64,000 nt of DNA from Spiroplasma endosymbiont of Dioctria linearis (GCF_964030865.1 NZ_OZ034984.1:806001-870000); one strand, 5' to 3'. Positions 10,210 through 22,070 are shown, counted from the stretch's first letter. Numbers and translations: made by a program. The notes: generated by a model from the letters alone, not told the origin.

Positions 10210-12408
10210 TTATGAATTTAAATTATTTATTCCATTATTATTTTCTAACATATTTAATTCATGTGATTTCGGTTTTTTTGTAAACTTGCTTAATAGTTCG
10301 CGTTGTTCTATTTTATTTGCCATTAAAATAAAAGGCACATAACATCCCATTAATATAACTAGATTTATTCCAGCAACAAAGCCACCCATAATACTTTTTG
10401 TTGTTAAGATTCCACCAAGTATTGGTGGTGTTGTTCATGGAACCATAACGCTTGAATGTGGCATAATTCCTGCTACCGTTGCAAAATAAGCAAATGAACC
10501 TGCTAATAGTGGTCCAACAATAAATGGTACAAATAATATTGGATTTAAGACTAAAGGCAACCCAAATAACAATGGCTCATTAATACAAAATAAAGCCGGA
10601 ATTAAAGTTACTTTTGCCATACTTCTATAATCGCCCCGTTTCGAAAACATTAATATGACAAGAATTAAACCAATAGTTCCCCCAGTACCTCCCATAAATA
10701 TGAAGTTATTCATAAATGGATTTGTAAAAACATATTCCGGATTTAATCCCTCAGCTAACGATTGTTGATTTTGAGTAAGTCCATCTAGTTGAATTGGTTC
10801 TAATATTGGTGAGAGTACTCCACTGGCGTGAATTCCCATAAATCATAATATTTGTCATAAAAGAACTATTGCTATCATTCCACCAAATCCAGAAACTGCG
10901 TTAACCATAGGTTTTTGAATTGCTACAGTTATTAAACCATTTAAATCAATGAATGTAACTTTTTCAGTTCCAATAGAAATCTCTCCTACACTTTGACCAA
11001 TTCAAGTAATTGAAAATGCAATAATTCCAAAAAACACTGCTGAAATAGTATAAGGAATTAAAATATTAAATGATTTAGAAACTCCATCAGGAACTGATTC
11101 AGGCATTCTAATTTTAAATTTTTCATTTTGTGAAAGTCTACCAAATAAAACAGTAGAAGTAATACTTATAATCATGGCAGTAAACATTCCTGAAGTTCCA
11201 AAAACTCCTATATTTGTTCAAAATGACGGGCTCATAATAAGAAATGCTACAAATGCGACAACAGCTGCAGATCATTGATTAACCTTATAATAAGGTGCTA
11301 AATGGTATGCAATTGCACCTGCTAGTAAAAATCCAAAGAATGCATAAGTTCCATTCCAAATATATGAACCTATTGTTTTAAATTTATCTAAAATAGCTAA
11401 TTCATCAGCAGTTAAATAAAAGAAGTTAAAAAATCCCCCATTGGCTGCTCCTAAAATTATATTATTAATTAAAATAAAAACAGCTCCAACTATTACTAAT
11501 GGCATTAATGAAAAAAATCCATTTTTTAATGCAACCATAAATTTTCAATTCGAAAGCTTTCCAGAAGCATTAGTTACTTTATCTACAGTTATTTTTATAG
11601 TTAAAGGATCTGCTTTACCAGCATTGTATCTAATTAAAAGTTTTTGATGTTTTATTCTCAATTTTTCTTCTTTTATTTTATTTTCATAAAAAATTTTATT
11701 TTCATTAATTTTTAATGAAAGATCATAAATTGTTTCATCTAATTCATTTTGAAAAGGTTTAATTCTTCTGGCTTTTCTTTGTTTTTTTAAGATATCATCA
11801 ATATCAGCAAGACTTTGATTATCTTTTTTTCATTTTTCCATTAGATTTTTAGATTCGATTTTATAGTTTTTTCTATAATTAAATATTTTAGTTGTAACAT
11901 CTAATTTAATTTCTTTTAGTTGTTCCTTTAATTTTAAGTGCTCCTCTTTAATTAAACTCTTTTTATCATTTCACTCTTTTTTAATTTTTGTTTTAAGTTC
12001 CTTATTTTTGGAATTCATAGAGGTTTTTTGAGACTTTATAAAAGAAATTTTACTTTTAGTTTGCTCAATATCCAATTTATTTTTTTCAAGCCTATTTATT
12101 TTTTTCTCTTCATATTCTGAATCTAAATTTTGAATATTCTTGTCATAATCCTCATAGAGTTTATTTATATCAGTTTTTTGATATTTCGCAATTGAAAGTG
12201 ACAAATCAAAACTTGCTTTTAAATCCTTTTGTTTTTCTTTTTTAATTTTATTAAAAGTTGAGGATACCAACTTTAACTTTCTTTTCTTTTGATGAAGTTC
12301 ATTAGATAATTCAAATAATTCTTTTCTATTTTTTTTTAACTTTATTTTGTTTTCTTTAATGATTTTTGTTGCTTCAAAAATTTCAGAATAGTTTTCATAC
12401 TTTTGCAT
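10210..12408 (-). CDS. PTS EIIC (cellobiose family) fused to a long N-terminal coiled coil
   Basis: One uninterrupted frame of 732 residues. Residues 1 to about 265 are hydrophilic, very rich in Lys/Glu with heptad-like spacing, a long coiled coil without membrane spans. From about residue 280 (GKLSNWKFMVALKNGFF) it becomes a typical CelB/ChbC-type EIIC with about ten membrane spans, including GGTGGTIGLILV and INEPLLFGLPLVLNP. Family members are normally about 420-450 residues and start near the point where the coil ends. I checked every codon across the junction: no TAA or TAG occurs and codon use does not change. The ATG is 2 bases after the lipoprotein gene. Domain calls are firm; the role of the coil is unknown. 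Confidence 0.88.
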
Positions 12409-12410
12409 AA

Positions 12411-13616
12411 TTAAAAGTTACCCCCATCATCTGTTTCTTGAAAACCATATTTAAAAAATTTTTGAACTTCTTCACTATTTAAACTTCCCTCTAGACCATT
12501 AAAATGAACTCTAGGAGCAATTATTATTTTTTCTTCAAAACCAAAATCCTTTTCAACTATTGCTTCATTAATCTTTCAATCCTCTTTTTTTATACCCAAA
12601 GACATTACTTCAATTAAATTATCGTCAATTCTCAATGCCTCTTCATCGTTTAATTGTTCTGGAGGTTTTCCTTTATAATCTTCACATACTCTTCAACTAT
12701 TTAAATAAGCTATTTGTTCTTCTGGTTCCATTTCTGTATAATTTAACTCACTATTACTTTTTGAAGTGTGTTCGCAACTTCAATTATAAGTTAAGATCCC
12801 ATTAGTATCTTTATTTTTTGAATCATATCAATAACCAGTATAATCTTTTAATGAATCCTCTCCTTTTTGACCAACATTAAGATAATTAATAATACTCTTA
12901 TCAAATTTGAGTTTTGTTAAAGAGTTTCCACTACTAATTACTTTTTGCATTACTATAAATTTTAGCATTGGTACAAAAAAACCATTTTCAACGTATTTAT
13001 TCATTTCATCAATACTATCAATATAAGCCTTATTTTGAGATGTTTGTTGATAATTATTAGAGCTGTCTTGTGTTATTACTTTATAATAGGTTTGTGTAAA
13101 TTTTAAGTTATTTTTTAGAACTGCAAATCTAGCTGCATTTGATTGAAATTCAGGTTTTATTATCTCATCTCCAAAAAAATCTAAAAAATTCTTTTCTGAT
13201 TCATAATTCATTATTTTAGAAGAATTACCATAAATTTCTTTATCTTGAAGTACATAGTAATAATAATCATTATTGTTATCACTTTCTTCATCGATTACTA
13301 CCATTGAATCAAAATAGCTTTTTGCTGTTGAAAATAGTTGTAATGACTCATTAGTTATTTCCTTTAACAGAGCATTGTTTCTTTTAATTTCACTATTAAT
13401 ATCCAATGAGAATAAGTTTCTACGTACTTTATTTGATAAATCGATTTTACTTGTAATATTAAAATATTCATTCTCAGCAATAGATTGTGCATCCTTTTTT
13501 AGAATTGCTTTAAATTCCAATGCTCAAGTTGCATTACATGAAACAACTTGAGTAGTTAGTAAAACTGAAGAAGTACTTAAACCTAAAGCACCAATTACAG
13601 ATATTAGTTTTTTCAT
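12411..13616 (-). CDS. Lipoprotein cotranscribed with the coiled-coil EIIC
   Basis: A 401-residue surface lipoprotein. The signal peptide MKKLISVIGALGLSTSSVLL ends in a Mollicutes-type lipobox VVSC with the acylated cysteine at position 27. The mature part is acidic and Asn/Tyr rich, with four tandem Tyr around DNNNDYYYYV; no catalytic motif is visible. It ends 2 bases before the EIIC fusion gene, so both are translated from one message. It could be a sugar-binding or glycan-handling partner of the transporter, though this is context only. Confidence 0.8.
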
Positions 13617-13825
13617 ATAATCAACTCTTTCTATATATATTTTATAATATTTAAGGCATTAAATACAAATAAATAAACTCAAGATTTAATTTTTGTAAAT
13701 AATAAAACTTTTTCTTATTTTATACTTCTAATAAAAAAATTAACTAAAAGATACAATGATTAATAATATAAGTATAAAAAATAAGTACTTTAAATTTAAG
13801 TCATTATTTAATTATTAAATAAAAT

Positions 13826-13863
13826 AAAAAGACAAAGCCTATTAAATATAAGTCTTGTCTTTT
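13826..13863 (-). terminator. Terminator after the ROK kinase gene
   Basis: AAAGACAA and TTGTCTTT stem with a 19-base partly paired loop and flanking A/T runs, 16 bases beyond the stop. The rest of 13617-13878 shows no gene; it should hold the lipoprotein promoter. Confidence 0.65.
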
Positions 13864-13878
13864 ACTAATAAAATAAAT

Positions 13879-14838
13879 TTATTTTATTGTCATTAAATTA
13901 TCCATACCATATTTATAAACTCCTCAAGCTCCAACCATATTTCCTAATTGCGCTGTTCTAATAGTTATTCTTGAGTAAAAATCTGGTAAAACATATTTTT
14001 TTAATTTTTGTTTAATAATTTTAATTAATGGTTCACCTAAATTGGAAGGACCCCCACCAATAACAATCATTGATAAATCAAAAAAATGAATTAATACTGA
14101 GATACATTTAGCTAATGGTTCTAAACTATCTTCGAATACTTTTATAACTTCAGGGTCTTTAATTTTAACTAAATCTGCTACATCAATAATATGAATATCT
14201 CCATTTAACTGATTAAATATTTTACCTAATGGACCCTTAGATTTTTCACCAACCTGTTTTAATTTTTTTTCAATACCTGTTGCTGAAGATACTGGTTCTA
14301 TGCAGCCAATTAAACCACAATTACATTGACACTCTGATTGAAAACCACCACCATGCCCTGGTTCACTTGGCAGTCCAGTGTTATCTCCAAAAACTAACTT
14401 TCTATCAAAAATTGCTCCACCACCAACGCCAGTTCCCAATGTAAATAATGCCATTGAGTCTGGTTTTCCTTTTAAAGAAATTGCTCATTCTCCGTAAGCT
14501 GCAGATTTTGCGTCATTTAAGACAAATACATTTTTATTATTAAATAATTTTATTAAGTTTTTTTTAGCTGGATAGTTTTTTCAACCTAAATTAGTTGAAT
14601 AAATTACTGTTCCAGTTTTATTATCAACAATTCCACAAACTGCTATTCCAATGAAATCAAGTTCACTCATATTAATTTCATTTTCTTTTGCTATCTTAAA
14701 AGCTTCTTTTGCAATATTTTCAAGTATTTTATCTTTATTTATGGTATTAAAAATAAAAGTATGTCTAATTTTCATATTATCAAAAAAAGCACATTTAGCA
14801 GTTGTGGCTCCTAAATCTATTGTAAATGCTTTTGGCAT
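13879..14838 (-). CDS. ROK family sugar kinase
   Basis: A 319-residue kinase. ATP-binding DLGATTAKCA at the N-terminus, FTLGTGVGGGAI phosphate-binding loop, the ROK signature EPGHGGG and a zinc site CQCNCGLIGCIE are all visible. ROK enzymes phosphorylate glucose, N-acetylglucosamine or related sugars. The start at 14838 follows a GGAGG site; an ATG five codons upstream overlaps that site and is less likely. Lying between EIIA and the other cellobiose-type PTS genes, it probably phosphorylates the unphosphorylated half of a disaccharide after cleavage. Confidence 0.9.
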
Positions 14839-14857
14839 ATTATGCCCTCCCAAAATT

Positions 14858-15175
14858 TTATTTATTTATAATTTTATACATTTCAATCATTTCTTTGCCA
14901 AGATCGATAATTGCTTGAGTAGTTATCATTTGATCTTCAGCATGAATAAATATTAATTTTAAATCAAGTTTTTCTCCATTTGCTTCTCTTGAGACAATAT
15001 CAAAATGAAGATTATGTGCTTTTGTCATTTCCAACTCAGCTTCTTGTATTAATTTATTTGCAATATTAAATTCTTTTACCTTTGCTGAACGAATTGCCTT
15101 TATTGCATTCGATTTTGAAGTTCCAATACAAGAAATCATTTCCATTGATATATTTTCTCAATTAATTTCACTCAT
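14858..15175 (-). CDS. PTS EIIA, lactose/cellobiose family
   Basis: A 105-residue all-helical phosphocarrier. The phosphorylated histidine is His78 in LIFIHAEDQMIT, the family's HAxD motif; the N-terminal MEMISCIGTSKSNAIKAI is also typical. The ATG at 15175 has a GGAGAG site. It lies 10 bases after the ABC gene and 19 before the ROK gene. EIIB and EIIC partners are encoded further downstream behind a lipoprotein gene, so the system is split by non-PTS genes. Confidence 0.92.
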
Positions 15176-15185
15176 TTTTGCTCTC

Positions 15186-16994
15186 CTATTTCATAAGACC
15201 TAATGTATATAATTTTTTAAAACGACCTTCTTTTTGTTTAAGTTCGTCAAATGTTCCTCTTTGTGAAACCCCATTTTTATCAAGTACTATAATCTCATTA
15301 ACATTTTTTATTGTACTTAATCTATGTGCAATAACAACTGTTGTTCTACCAACCATTAATTTATCTAACTCTAATTGAATCTCTTTTTCTACAACATTAT
15401 CCAATGCACTAGTTGCTTCATCAAGAATAAGTAATTGAGGGTCCTTTAAAAAGATCCTTGCAATTACTAAACGTTGTTTTTGCCCTCCACTCAGCATAAA
15501 ACCTCGTTCTCCTAAAATTGTATCATAACCCATTGGGAGTTTTTTTATGTAATTATGGATTTTTGCCCTTTTAGCTGCTTCAATTGCTTGCTCATCCGTT
15601 TTATCAAAAAAGGGATATTTAAGATTTTCCATAACAGTTCCATAAAGAATTTGTGGTTCTTGCTCAACATAACCCACTTTATTTAAATAACTACTTGGTT
15701 CTAACAACATAATATTCTTACCATTAATTAAGATTTGTCCTGTTGTTACATCATAAAATCTCAACAATAATTTAGCAATTGTTGATTTTCCAACACCAGT
15801 TTCTCCAACAAAAGCATAGCTTTTATTTTTTTCAAAAGTTAGATTTATTTCAGCTAATATTTTCTTTTTTGGAGATTCGGGATAATTAAATGTAACTTTC
15901 TCAAAAGTTATTTTTTCAATATCTCCTATTTTCTCAGGCTGATCTGCAAAGGTTAATAATGAGTTTGTATCATAAATATAGTTTAATCTCATTATACAAT
16001 TAGATAATTTTGTAAGTCCTCTCATTCACATTGGTAATGTTAATAATGAATAAAGAATGTTATTTGTAGCTGACGTAAATGCTACAAGTAAGTGAGATAG
16101 TTCTGATGGATCCATAGAATTCTTATAAAGACCAATAGCTGAAATAATTGTAATAATTGGTAATGACCATGCAAAAGTATAAGAAAAAAATGATAATAAA
16201 GATTGAAGTCAAATTACTTTACTTAATTTTTTATCATATTTATCATGTAACTTCATATTTCGCTTAGTTTCTCTATCTTCTGATGCATTTGCTTTTATCG
16301 CTCTAATATTAATTAATCGATCTGTAATATCTGCATCAATTGATTGTTTAACATCAACTGACTCAATAATGGCTCTTCGATAATAAATAAATAAAACTCA
16401 AATTATTATTACTAAAACTATAAATATCATTAAAACAATTAAAGCAAGATTAACATCTAAAATAAACATAAATATCATCATTGTTATAAAACTAACAGTT
16501 GTGAACAATAAATTTAATAAAAAATCATTAAATGAATCTCCTGCTCCCTGGCTGTCATTAATTACTCTCGACATTATTAGTCCTAATTGGTTTCTTGAAT
16601 AGTAACTAATATCAACTTCAACAAGTTTTTTTAAGGCTTTAACTCTTAAATAAATTTCAACTTTTTTTGAAAAATAAGCTGAGTAAATATTTGTCAAATA
16701 GTCAAAAATTATAATTAGTACTAATAGTGCTAATCCAACATACGCTCAGCTAACCCAAGTCATTGAAAATCATAAAAAACTATTAGCTTGTTGTCCATTA
16801 TTAATAATATTTTTTGTCATTTGACTAACTACAATAGTCATTGAAGAGTAGAAAATTGCATCAATAATTGTAAAAATAATATAGCCTACAAAAGTAGTAG
16901 GATTTTGTTTAATGCACTCTCCAATCATTTTAAAAGAGTCTATAAATTTCTTTTTAGAGAATGCTTTATCACTTATAAATTTCTTTTTTTTCAT
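15186..16994 (-). CDS. ABC transporter, fused membrane and ATPase domains (exporter type)
   Basis: A 602-residue half-transporter. Residues about 20-320 form the six-span membrane domain; 350-602 the ATPase with GETGVGKST (Walker A), LSGGQKQR (signature), LLILDEATSALD (Walker B) and the switch histidine in VIAHRLST. Such proteins (MsbA/LmrA/Sav1866 type) act as homodimers exporting lipids, peptides or drugs. The gene is directly upstream of EIIA and may share its transcript. There is a GAGG ribosome site. Substrate unknown. Confidence 0.92.
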
Positions 16995-17010
16995 AAATAC
17001 CTCAAAAATA

Positions 17011-17033
17011 AAAAACCCTTTCTAGGTTTTTTT
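17011..17033 (-). terminator. Terminator after YfcC-family gene
   Basis: Seven-base stem AAAAACC/GGTTTTT with a short loop and T-run, 11 bases after the stop at 17044. Confidence 0.75.
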
Positions 17034-17043
17034 ATGGTTCATC

Positions 17044-18561
17044 TTAAAAAATATGAGAGCCTGTATAATTCAGTCCAGTTCCGATTAATAGTAATGCAAT
17101 ATTAATTCCTAATAATGATAAATGGAACTTTCACGTACCTTTCATTATTGTACCATAACTTGTTCTACCAATTTGTGCTGCTCCAACAACAATTCCTGAT
17201 GCTGGAGATACCATATTTGCCATTCCATTTGCAAATGCAAAAGCTGTAATACTTCCAGAAACCATTGTTATTGAAGAAGAACCAACAGTAACTGAATTTG
17301 CTAGTGGTCCTCACACTGGAAAAATGGCAGTTGAAAATCCTGAGGTTGAAGGTAAAGCAAATGATAATGGAATAAACAATAGGAAAGTAATTATTATAAA
17401 TGCAAAAGGATTCATTGCATTGCTATTTGACCCATTTATTGAACTTAACATTAATGACTTAATTCCAGTTTCACTTAATAAATAAGTAATAGCTCCAGCT
17501 ATTGAAATAATAAATGCTACTCCTATCATATCTTTAGAACCAGTTAATAAATCCTCTACAAAAGTTTCTTCACCTTCTCAATTTAAAATAGAAACTATTA
17601 ACGAACCTATAAGGAAAAAACCAGCTACAACGTACATATCTCCATGTCCAAATCCAGGAACTAACGATGTAAAAAATGGCATATATTTTTGTACTCAAAT
17701 ACCTGCACCCTCAAAAATATTTTTACCAATTAATGTATCTCAAGGAAATAAATAAGCAATCATTAAAAGGAACATAAGTAAGAATATTATACATACTGTT
17801 ATTCTTTTCTTTGTCAATGGCACTTCATTAACTTGTTCTTTTAAAAAGTATTTTTTATCCTGTTCTAATGTAGAAAAAGTATATGATAAATGTGGATTTT
17901 TTTTAACTTTTCTTGCATAAAACATAATATATGCTGATGTAAAACCTGTAACTAAGAACCAAGCAATTATTCTGAATGCTAGTCCATCAGTTGGATTAGA
18001 AATTCCCTCTTGACTTGAGTTAGCTGCTGCTGAAGCTGTAAAAATTAAGAAAGGATCAAATGTTGCTAGCATTGGACCAATACCACCACCAAGAAGGACA
18101 GTAATTGTGGCTGTAAATACATCAAAACCTGCAACAAGCATAAGTGGAATAACTATCATATGAAACCCTAAAGCTTCTTCAGCCATACCATATGCTGACC
18201 CACAAAAACTTAAAAATACTACAATAATAGGAATGGCTCATATTGTTTTATCTTTAAATTTTCATGCAATTTTTTGAGTTAAAGCATCTAATGACTTAGA
18301 CTTCATAACAATATAAATAAAAGCACCAATTGCCATAACAAAAACAATAATTTCAACCTTATCATTAAATCCCTGAAAAATAGAGACAAATAAATCAATA
18401 ATACCAATAGCTTTAATTTTTTCATCTTCAGCTTTTACGCCTGCATAGTGTAAAATTCACGATACTACCATTATGATTACTAATACAAAGAAAAGTATTG
18501 TAAAAGAGGTAGGAATTTTGAACTTCCTTTTTTTATTAATTTTTAATTCATTATTATTCAT
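17044..18561 (-). CDS. YfcC family membrane carrier
   Basis: A 505-residue membrane protein with about 12-13 spans. Conserved blocks such as GSAYGMAEEALGFH, LLGGGIGPMLATFDPF, LPSTSGFSTAIFPVWGPLA and MANMVSPASGIVVG place it in the YfcC / C4-dicarboxylate-anaerobic-carrier-like family; some relatives are arginine-ornithine exchangers or short-chain acid carriers. It is monocistronic. A short upstream ORF (18703-18747) and an inverted repeat (18793-18806) precede it, so expression may be controlled at the leader. Substrate is not determined; basic amino acids are one possibility. Confidence 0.8.
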
Positions 18562-18702
18562 TTTAATTTCTCTCATTCTAATTAATATAATCTATTGCTA
18601 TTTATTATGTGCTAATGGTTATTATTTATTATTTTATTTGTCTATTAAAAAATTTTAAAGATAAGTATTAATTGAAAATTAATCAAAAAACATAGTTTAA
18701 AA

Positions 18703-18747
18703 CTACTTGCGTTTGCCCTTACTGTTCTGCTTGATTATTGATCTCAT
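18703..18747 (-). CDS. Putative 14-residue leader peptide of the YfcC gene
   Basis: ATG-started ORF of 14 codons encoding MRSIIKQNSKGKRK, with a near-perfect ribosome site CAGGAG six bases before the start. It lies 141 bases upstream of the carrier gene's ATG. Its base composition is strikingly richer in G+C than the surroundings, and it uses codons scarce in this window (CGC, GGC, several AAG, CAG, ATC). Six of 14 residues are Lys or Arg. After its TAG a small palindrome (TAGTTTTAAACTA) and a T-run follow. It could be a translation-sensing leader for a basic amino acid carrier. No homologue is recognised. Confidence 0.5.
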   Translation of the reverse strand: MRSIIKQNSKGKRK

Positions 18748-18775
18748 ATAATACTCCTGTGCTTTTATCTATTAA

Positions 18776-18806
18776 ATTATAATATAAAAAAATGTCAATT
18801 CTGACA
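18776..18806 (-). promoter_or_regulatory. Promoter and inverted repeat upstream of the leader ORF
   Basis: TATAAT on the minus strand at 18781-18776 is a likely -10 box. The perfect inverted repeat TGTCA-ATTC-TGACA at 18793-18806 sits where the -35 box would be, and is a candidate operator; it includes TTGACA but only 11 bases from the -10 box. Confidence 0.5.
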
Positions 18807-18843
18807 CTTTTAAAATATATTTTTTGATTTTAAAATTATTTAT

Positions 18844-19929
18844 TTACTTATTTTCCTTTGAGTCATTTTCAGCTTTTTGTTCTTTAATTTTTTTATCAAT
18901 TCTTTTAATTTGTTTATCAGCTTTATCTTTAAAACTAATAGTTTTTCCTTCTAAATATTCCAATTTAATTTTTTTGAATAAAATTGAAACATATTCCTTA
19001 TTAATATAATATAAAATACCTGGTAATAATAAAGCTCCCGATAATCAGTTACCTATTAATGTTGGAATAGTACTTAATGCAATAAATAAAAGAACCTGAG
19101 AAAATTGAGGTGTTAATCCACTTTCTAAAGTTAATTGTGGATTAAATATTGTTTCAAATAGTAACATTCATAAAAAGAATGAGTTTGCTGGTCCATGTTG
19201 GAATCCACCTATTGCAAAGAAAGCAATTGGAAAAATTAATAATAATACTATAGTTGCTGAGTTTTTTGTTGAACTTGTTAATGGCAATGTTGAACATACC
19301 ATCATATTACATAAAATTCCAGAACAGATTCCAATACCTATTGTTGCAAAGATACTAACTGCTTTAATTGAAGTACCACTTGATAAATCATCTGCAACTA
19401 AATATAATTTATGAATAACCATATCAAAAGTTTTAAGTAAAAACGCTTCATTATTCTTAAGTAAACCACCTGCACCTGCAAAAAGAGCTACAAATATAAA
19501 AGTTCCTAAGAAGTTTCCTAAAAGAACACCAAAGATTCCCTTTAAATAAGACCTTTTACTTGCACATCCTTTAAAAACGGGAATACTACTAAAAACATGA
19601 CTTGTAAATAAAGCTCCACCAAGAAATGTAATTAAAATTATACATCCTGGAAAAAGAAAACCCAATAAAAGAGTTCCTACTTTTTCAAAACCAGTTCCTT
19701 GTAAAGAAACCATTGCAATAACACATGCCACATAACCAAAACCAATAATTACACCACTCATAATTCCTAAAAGAATTTGCTTAACAAAAGTATAATGCAA
19801 TTTATGAATTGCTGCCTTGAATCCACCAAGTGTACCATCAATCATAAATGAATGTTGTGCATCTAATATACCATAGTCTTGTTCTTTTAGAAGTTTTATT
19901 TCTTCTTCAATATTTCTATTTTTATTCAT
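18844..19929 (-). CDS. Formate/nitrite transporter family channel
   Basis: A 361-residue membrane protein. About six spans with the repeated FNT half-helix motifs: GGALFTSHVF, NFLGTFIF and GILCNMMVC match the family's Gly/Asn-lined pore. A charged C-terminal tail of about 50 residues follows the last span. Members conduct formate, nitrite, hydrosulfide or lactate as small anions. The gene starts 24 bases after thrS with an AGGAG site and is probably cotranscribed. In a fermenting Mollicute a role in acid export is reasonable but inferred. Confidence 0.85.
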
Positions 19930-19953
19930 AAAGTTTTTCTCCTAATTATTATA

Positions 19954-21891
19954 CTATTCTTTATCTCTAATTTTAGTTTCAACCATCTTAATAAATTCTT
20001 TTAATGAGACTGTAGTTTGTTGTTCACTACCATATCTTCTAAAAGTTACTGTATCATTTTCTGATTCCTTTTCTCCAAGAACTAATTGATAAGGAATCTT
20101 TCTTACTTGTGAGTCACGAATTTTATAACTTAATCTCTCATCTCTTAAATCAATTTTTGATCTAATTAATTTTGCTTTAAGTTGATCTCTTACTTTTTCA
20201 GCATATTCCTTATTTACTAAATTAACTGGAATAATTTCAACTTGTAATGGTGAACATCAAAGTGGTAGAACACCTTTTGTTTGCTCTAAAAGTACGGATA
20301 TAAATCTTTCATAAGTTCCTACAAGTCCTCTATGAATCATAATCGGTTTTTCAAGTTCTCCATCACTGTTGATATAACTTATATCAAATCTTTGTGGTAA
20401 TAAAAAGTCTAATTGTATCGTTGAAACTGTTATTTCATGACCTAAAGCAGTTTTTGCTTGAATATCCAATTTTGGACCATAAAATGCTGCTTCACCAATC
20501 ATTTTTTTATAATCAATTTTTAATTCATTTAAAACATTTTCTAATTCAGCTTCAGCATGATTTCACATTTTTTCATCATTAAAGTATTTTTCTTTATCTT
20601 TTGGATCTCTTAGAGATAAAGAAAGATAGTCAACTTTAATATCAAAAGTTAATAGTACTTCTGTAATTAAATTAAAACATCTAATAAATTCATCTTTTAC
20701 TTGTTCAGGTGTAACAAAGATATGTGAATCTGTTAATTCCATAGCTCTAACTCTTTCAAGTCCTGTTAAACTACCTGATGATTCATATCTATGTTGTAAA
20801 GCATGTTCTGCAAATCTTAATGGTAAATCTCTATAACTTCTTTGTTTATATTTATATACTGCAATATGATGCGGGCAACTCATTGGTTTTAAAACCATTT
20901 CTTCTTTTGGAAGCATCATTGAAGCAAACATATCATCACGATAATGATCTCAGTGTCCAGAAGTTTTATAAAGCTCACTAGTACCAATAACAGGAGTTTC
21001 AATTTGAATAAAATCGTATTCGAATTCCTTTTGCATTAAATACTTTTTAATCTCTTGTTTTAAAATGGTTCCATTTGGCAATCAAATTGGTAAACCTTGC
21101 CCAATTAAAGGATCTAAATGATAAATTTCTAAAATTTTGGCAATATGTTTATGATCATTTTCCTTAATTTCTTCAATTTTTCTTTGTTTTTCTTCAAAAG
21201 CCTTCTCAGTAATTGCAGTTAAACCATGAATTTTATATACAAACTTATCTTCTCTTATTTGAAAAGCAGTAACCTCATTTAATTGAATTTTAAATAAGTC
21301 ACTTGTTTTATTAAGAGTTGCAAATCTTGAATAAAATAAAACATCTTTTATAGCAGAAATTGGAAATTTAATATATCTTTTTTTATTTAAGTCAACCATA
21401 CCCATTGTATATTTTTCTTTAACATTCATTTTATTCATCATATCAATATAATCTTTTTCAGTAAAAGTATTTCCTTTGAACTCAATATCAAGAGCTAATG
21501 AAATATATTTATTTGATAGTTCTTCAACTTTTTTAATATTTTCCAAAGTTAATTTTTGATCACAATCAAAATAACTAAAAAATTCTAATTTATTATATCC
21601 TTCTTCTTCAGGGTAAAGACTACCCTCAGGAAAAACTTCTTTAAGTGCTAATCCAACAATCACCTTAGCAGTATAATTTATAACAGATTCATATAATTCA
21701 TGTCTTTCTGTTATTAATTGTAATTTACAGTCTCTATCAATAAGTGCTGTATTTGGTACAACCTCTTTATCATTAATAACTGCACCTACACATTTTTTTC
21801 CAAGTGATATTGAAATTTCTTGAGCAACTTCAAGAACAGATTTTGGTTCATCATAATTTATAATATTGCCATCTAGTAGTGTTATTTTCAT
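19954..21891 (-). CDS. thrS: Threonyl-tRNA synthetase
   Basis: Class II synthetase of 645 residues that charges tRNA-Thr. In order: TGS domain (1-60, [10 protein letters not shown]), the editing region with HxxxH-like residues reduced, catalytic domain with [11 protein letters not shown] and [12 protein letters not shown] (about 320-390), zinc and motif 3 region [14 protein letters not shown], then the anticodon domain. Length is normal. Upstream region is short and has no T-box leader. FNT gene follows in the same orientation. Confidence 0.97.
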
Positions 21892-22034
21892 CTTTTTCCA
21901 CCTCTATTTTTATAAAAAATACATAAACTAACTTTCTTAATTATACATAATTTTATTAAGCACTAACAACAAAATTAACTTTATATTATATTTTATTGAA
22001 ACTTTTCAAGAAAAAAAACCAAATATTAGAATAA

Positions 22035-22064
22035 AAAATATACTCATCAATAAGAGTATATTTT
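22035..22064 (-). terminator. Terminator after DHH phosphoesterase gene
   Basis: Eleven-base stem AAAATATACTC/GAGTATATTTT with an 8-base loop, 6 bases after the stop codon. The remaining intergenic bases to thrS hold no clear element. Confidence 0.8.
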
Positions 22065-22070
22065 AAAGAA

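Noticed and set aside
13617..13878. Hidden small gene between lipoprotein and ROK gene
   Set aside because: No ORF with a ribosome site on either strand; only a terminator and AT-rich promoter-like sequence.
21892..22034. T-box or other riboswitch before thrS
   Set aside because: The gap is short, AT-only and has no T-box bulge sequence or specifier hairpin; only a terminator of the previous gene is present.
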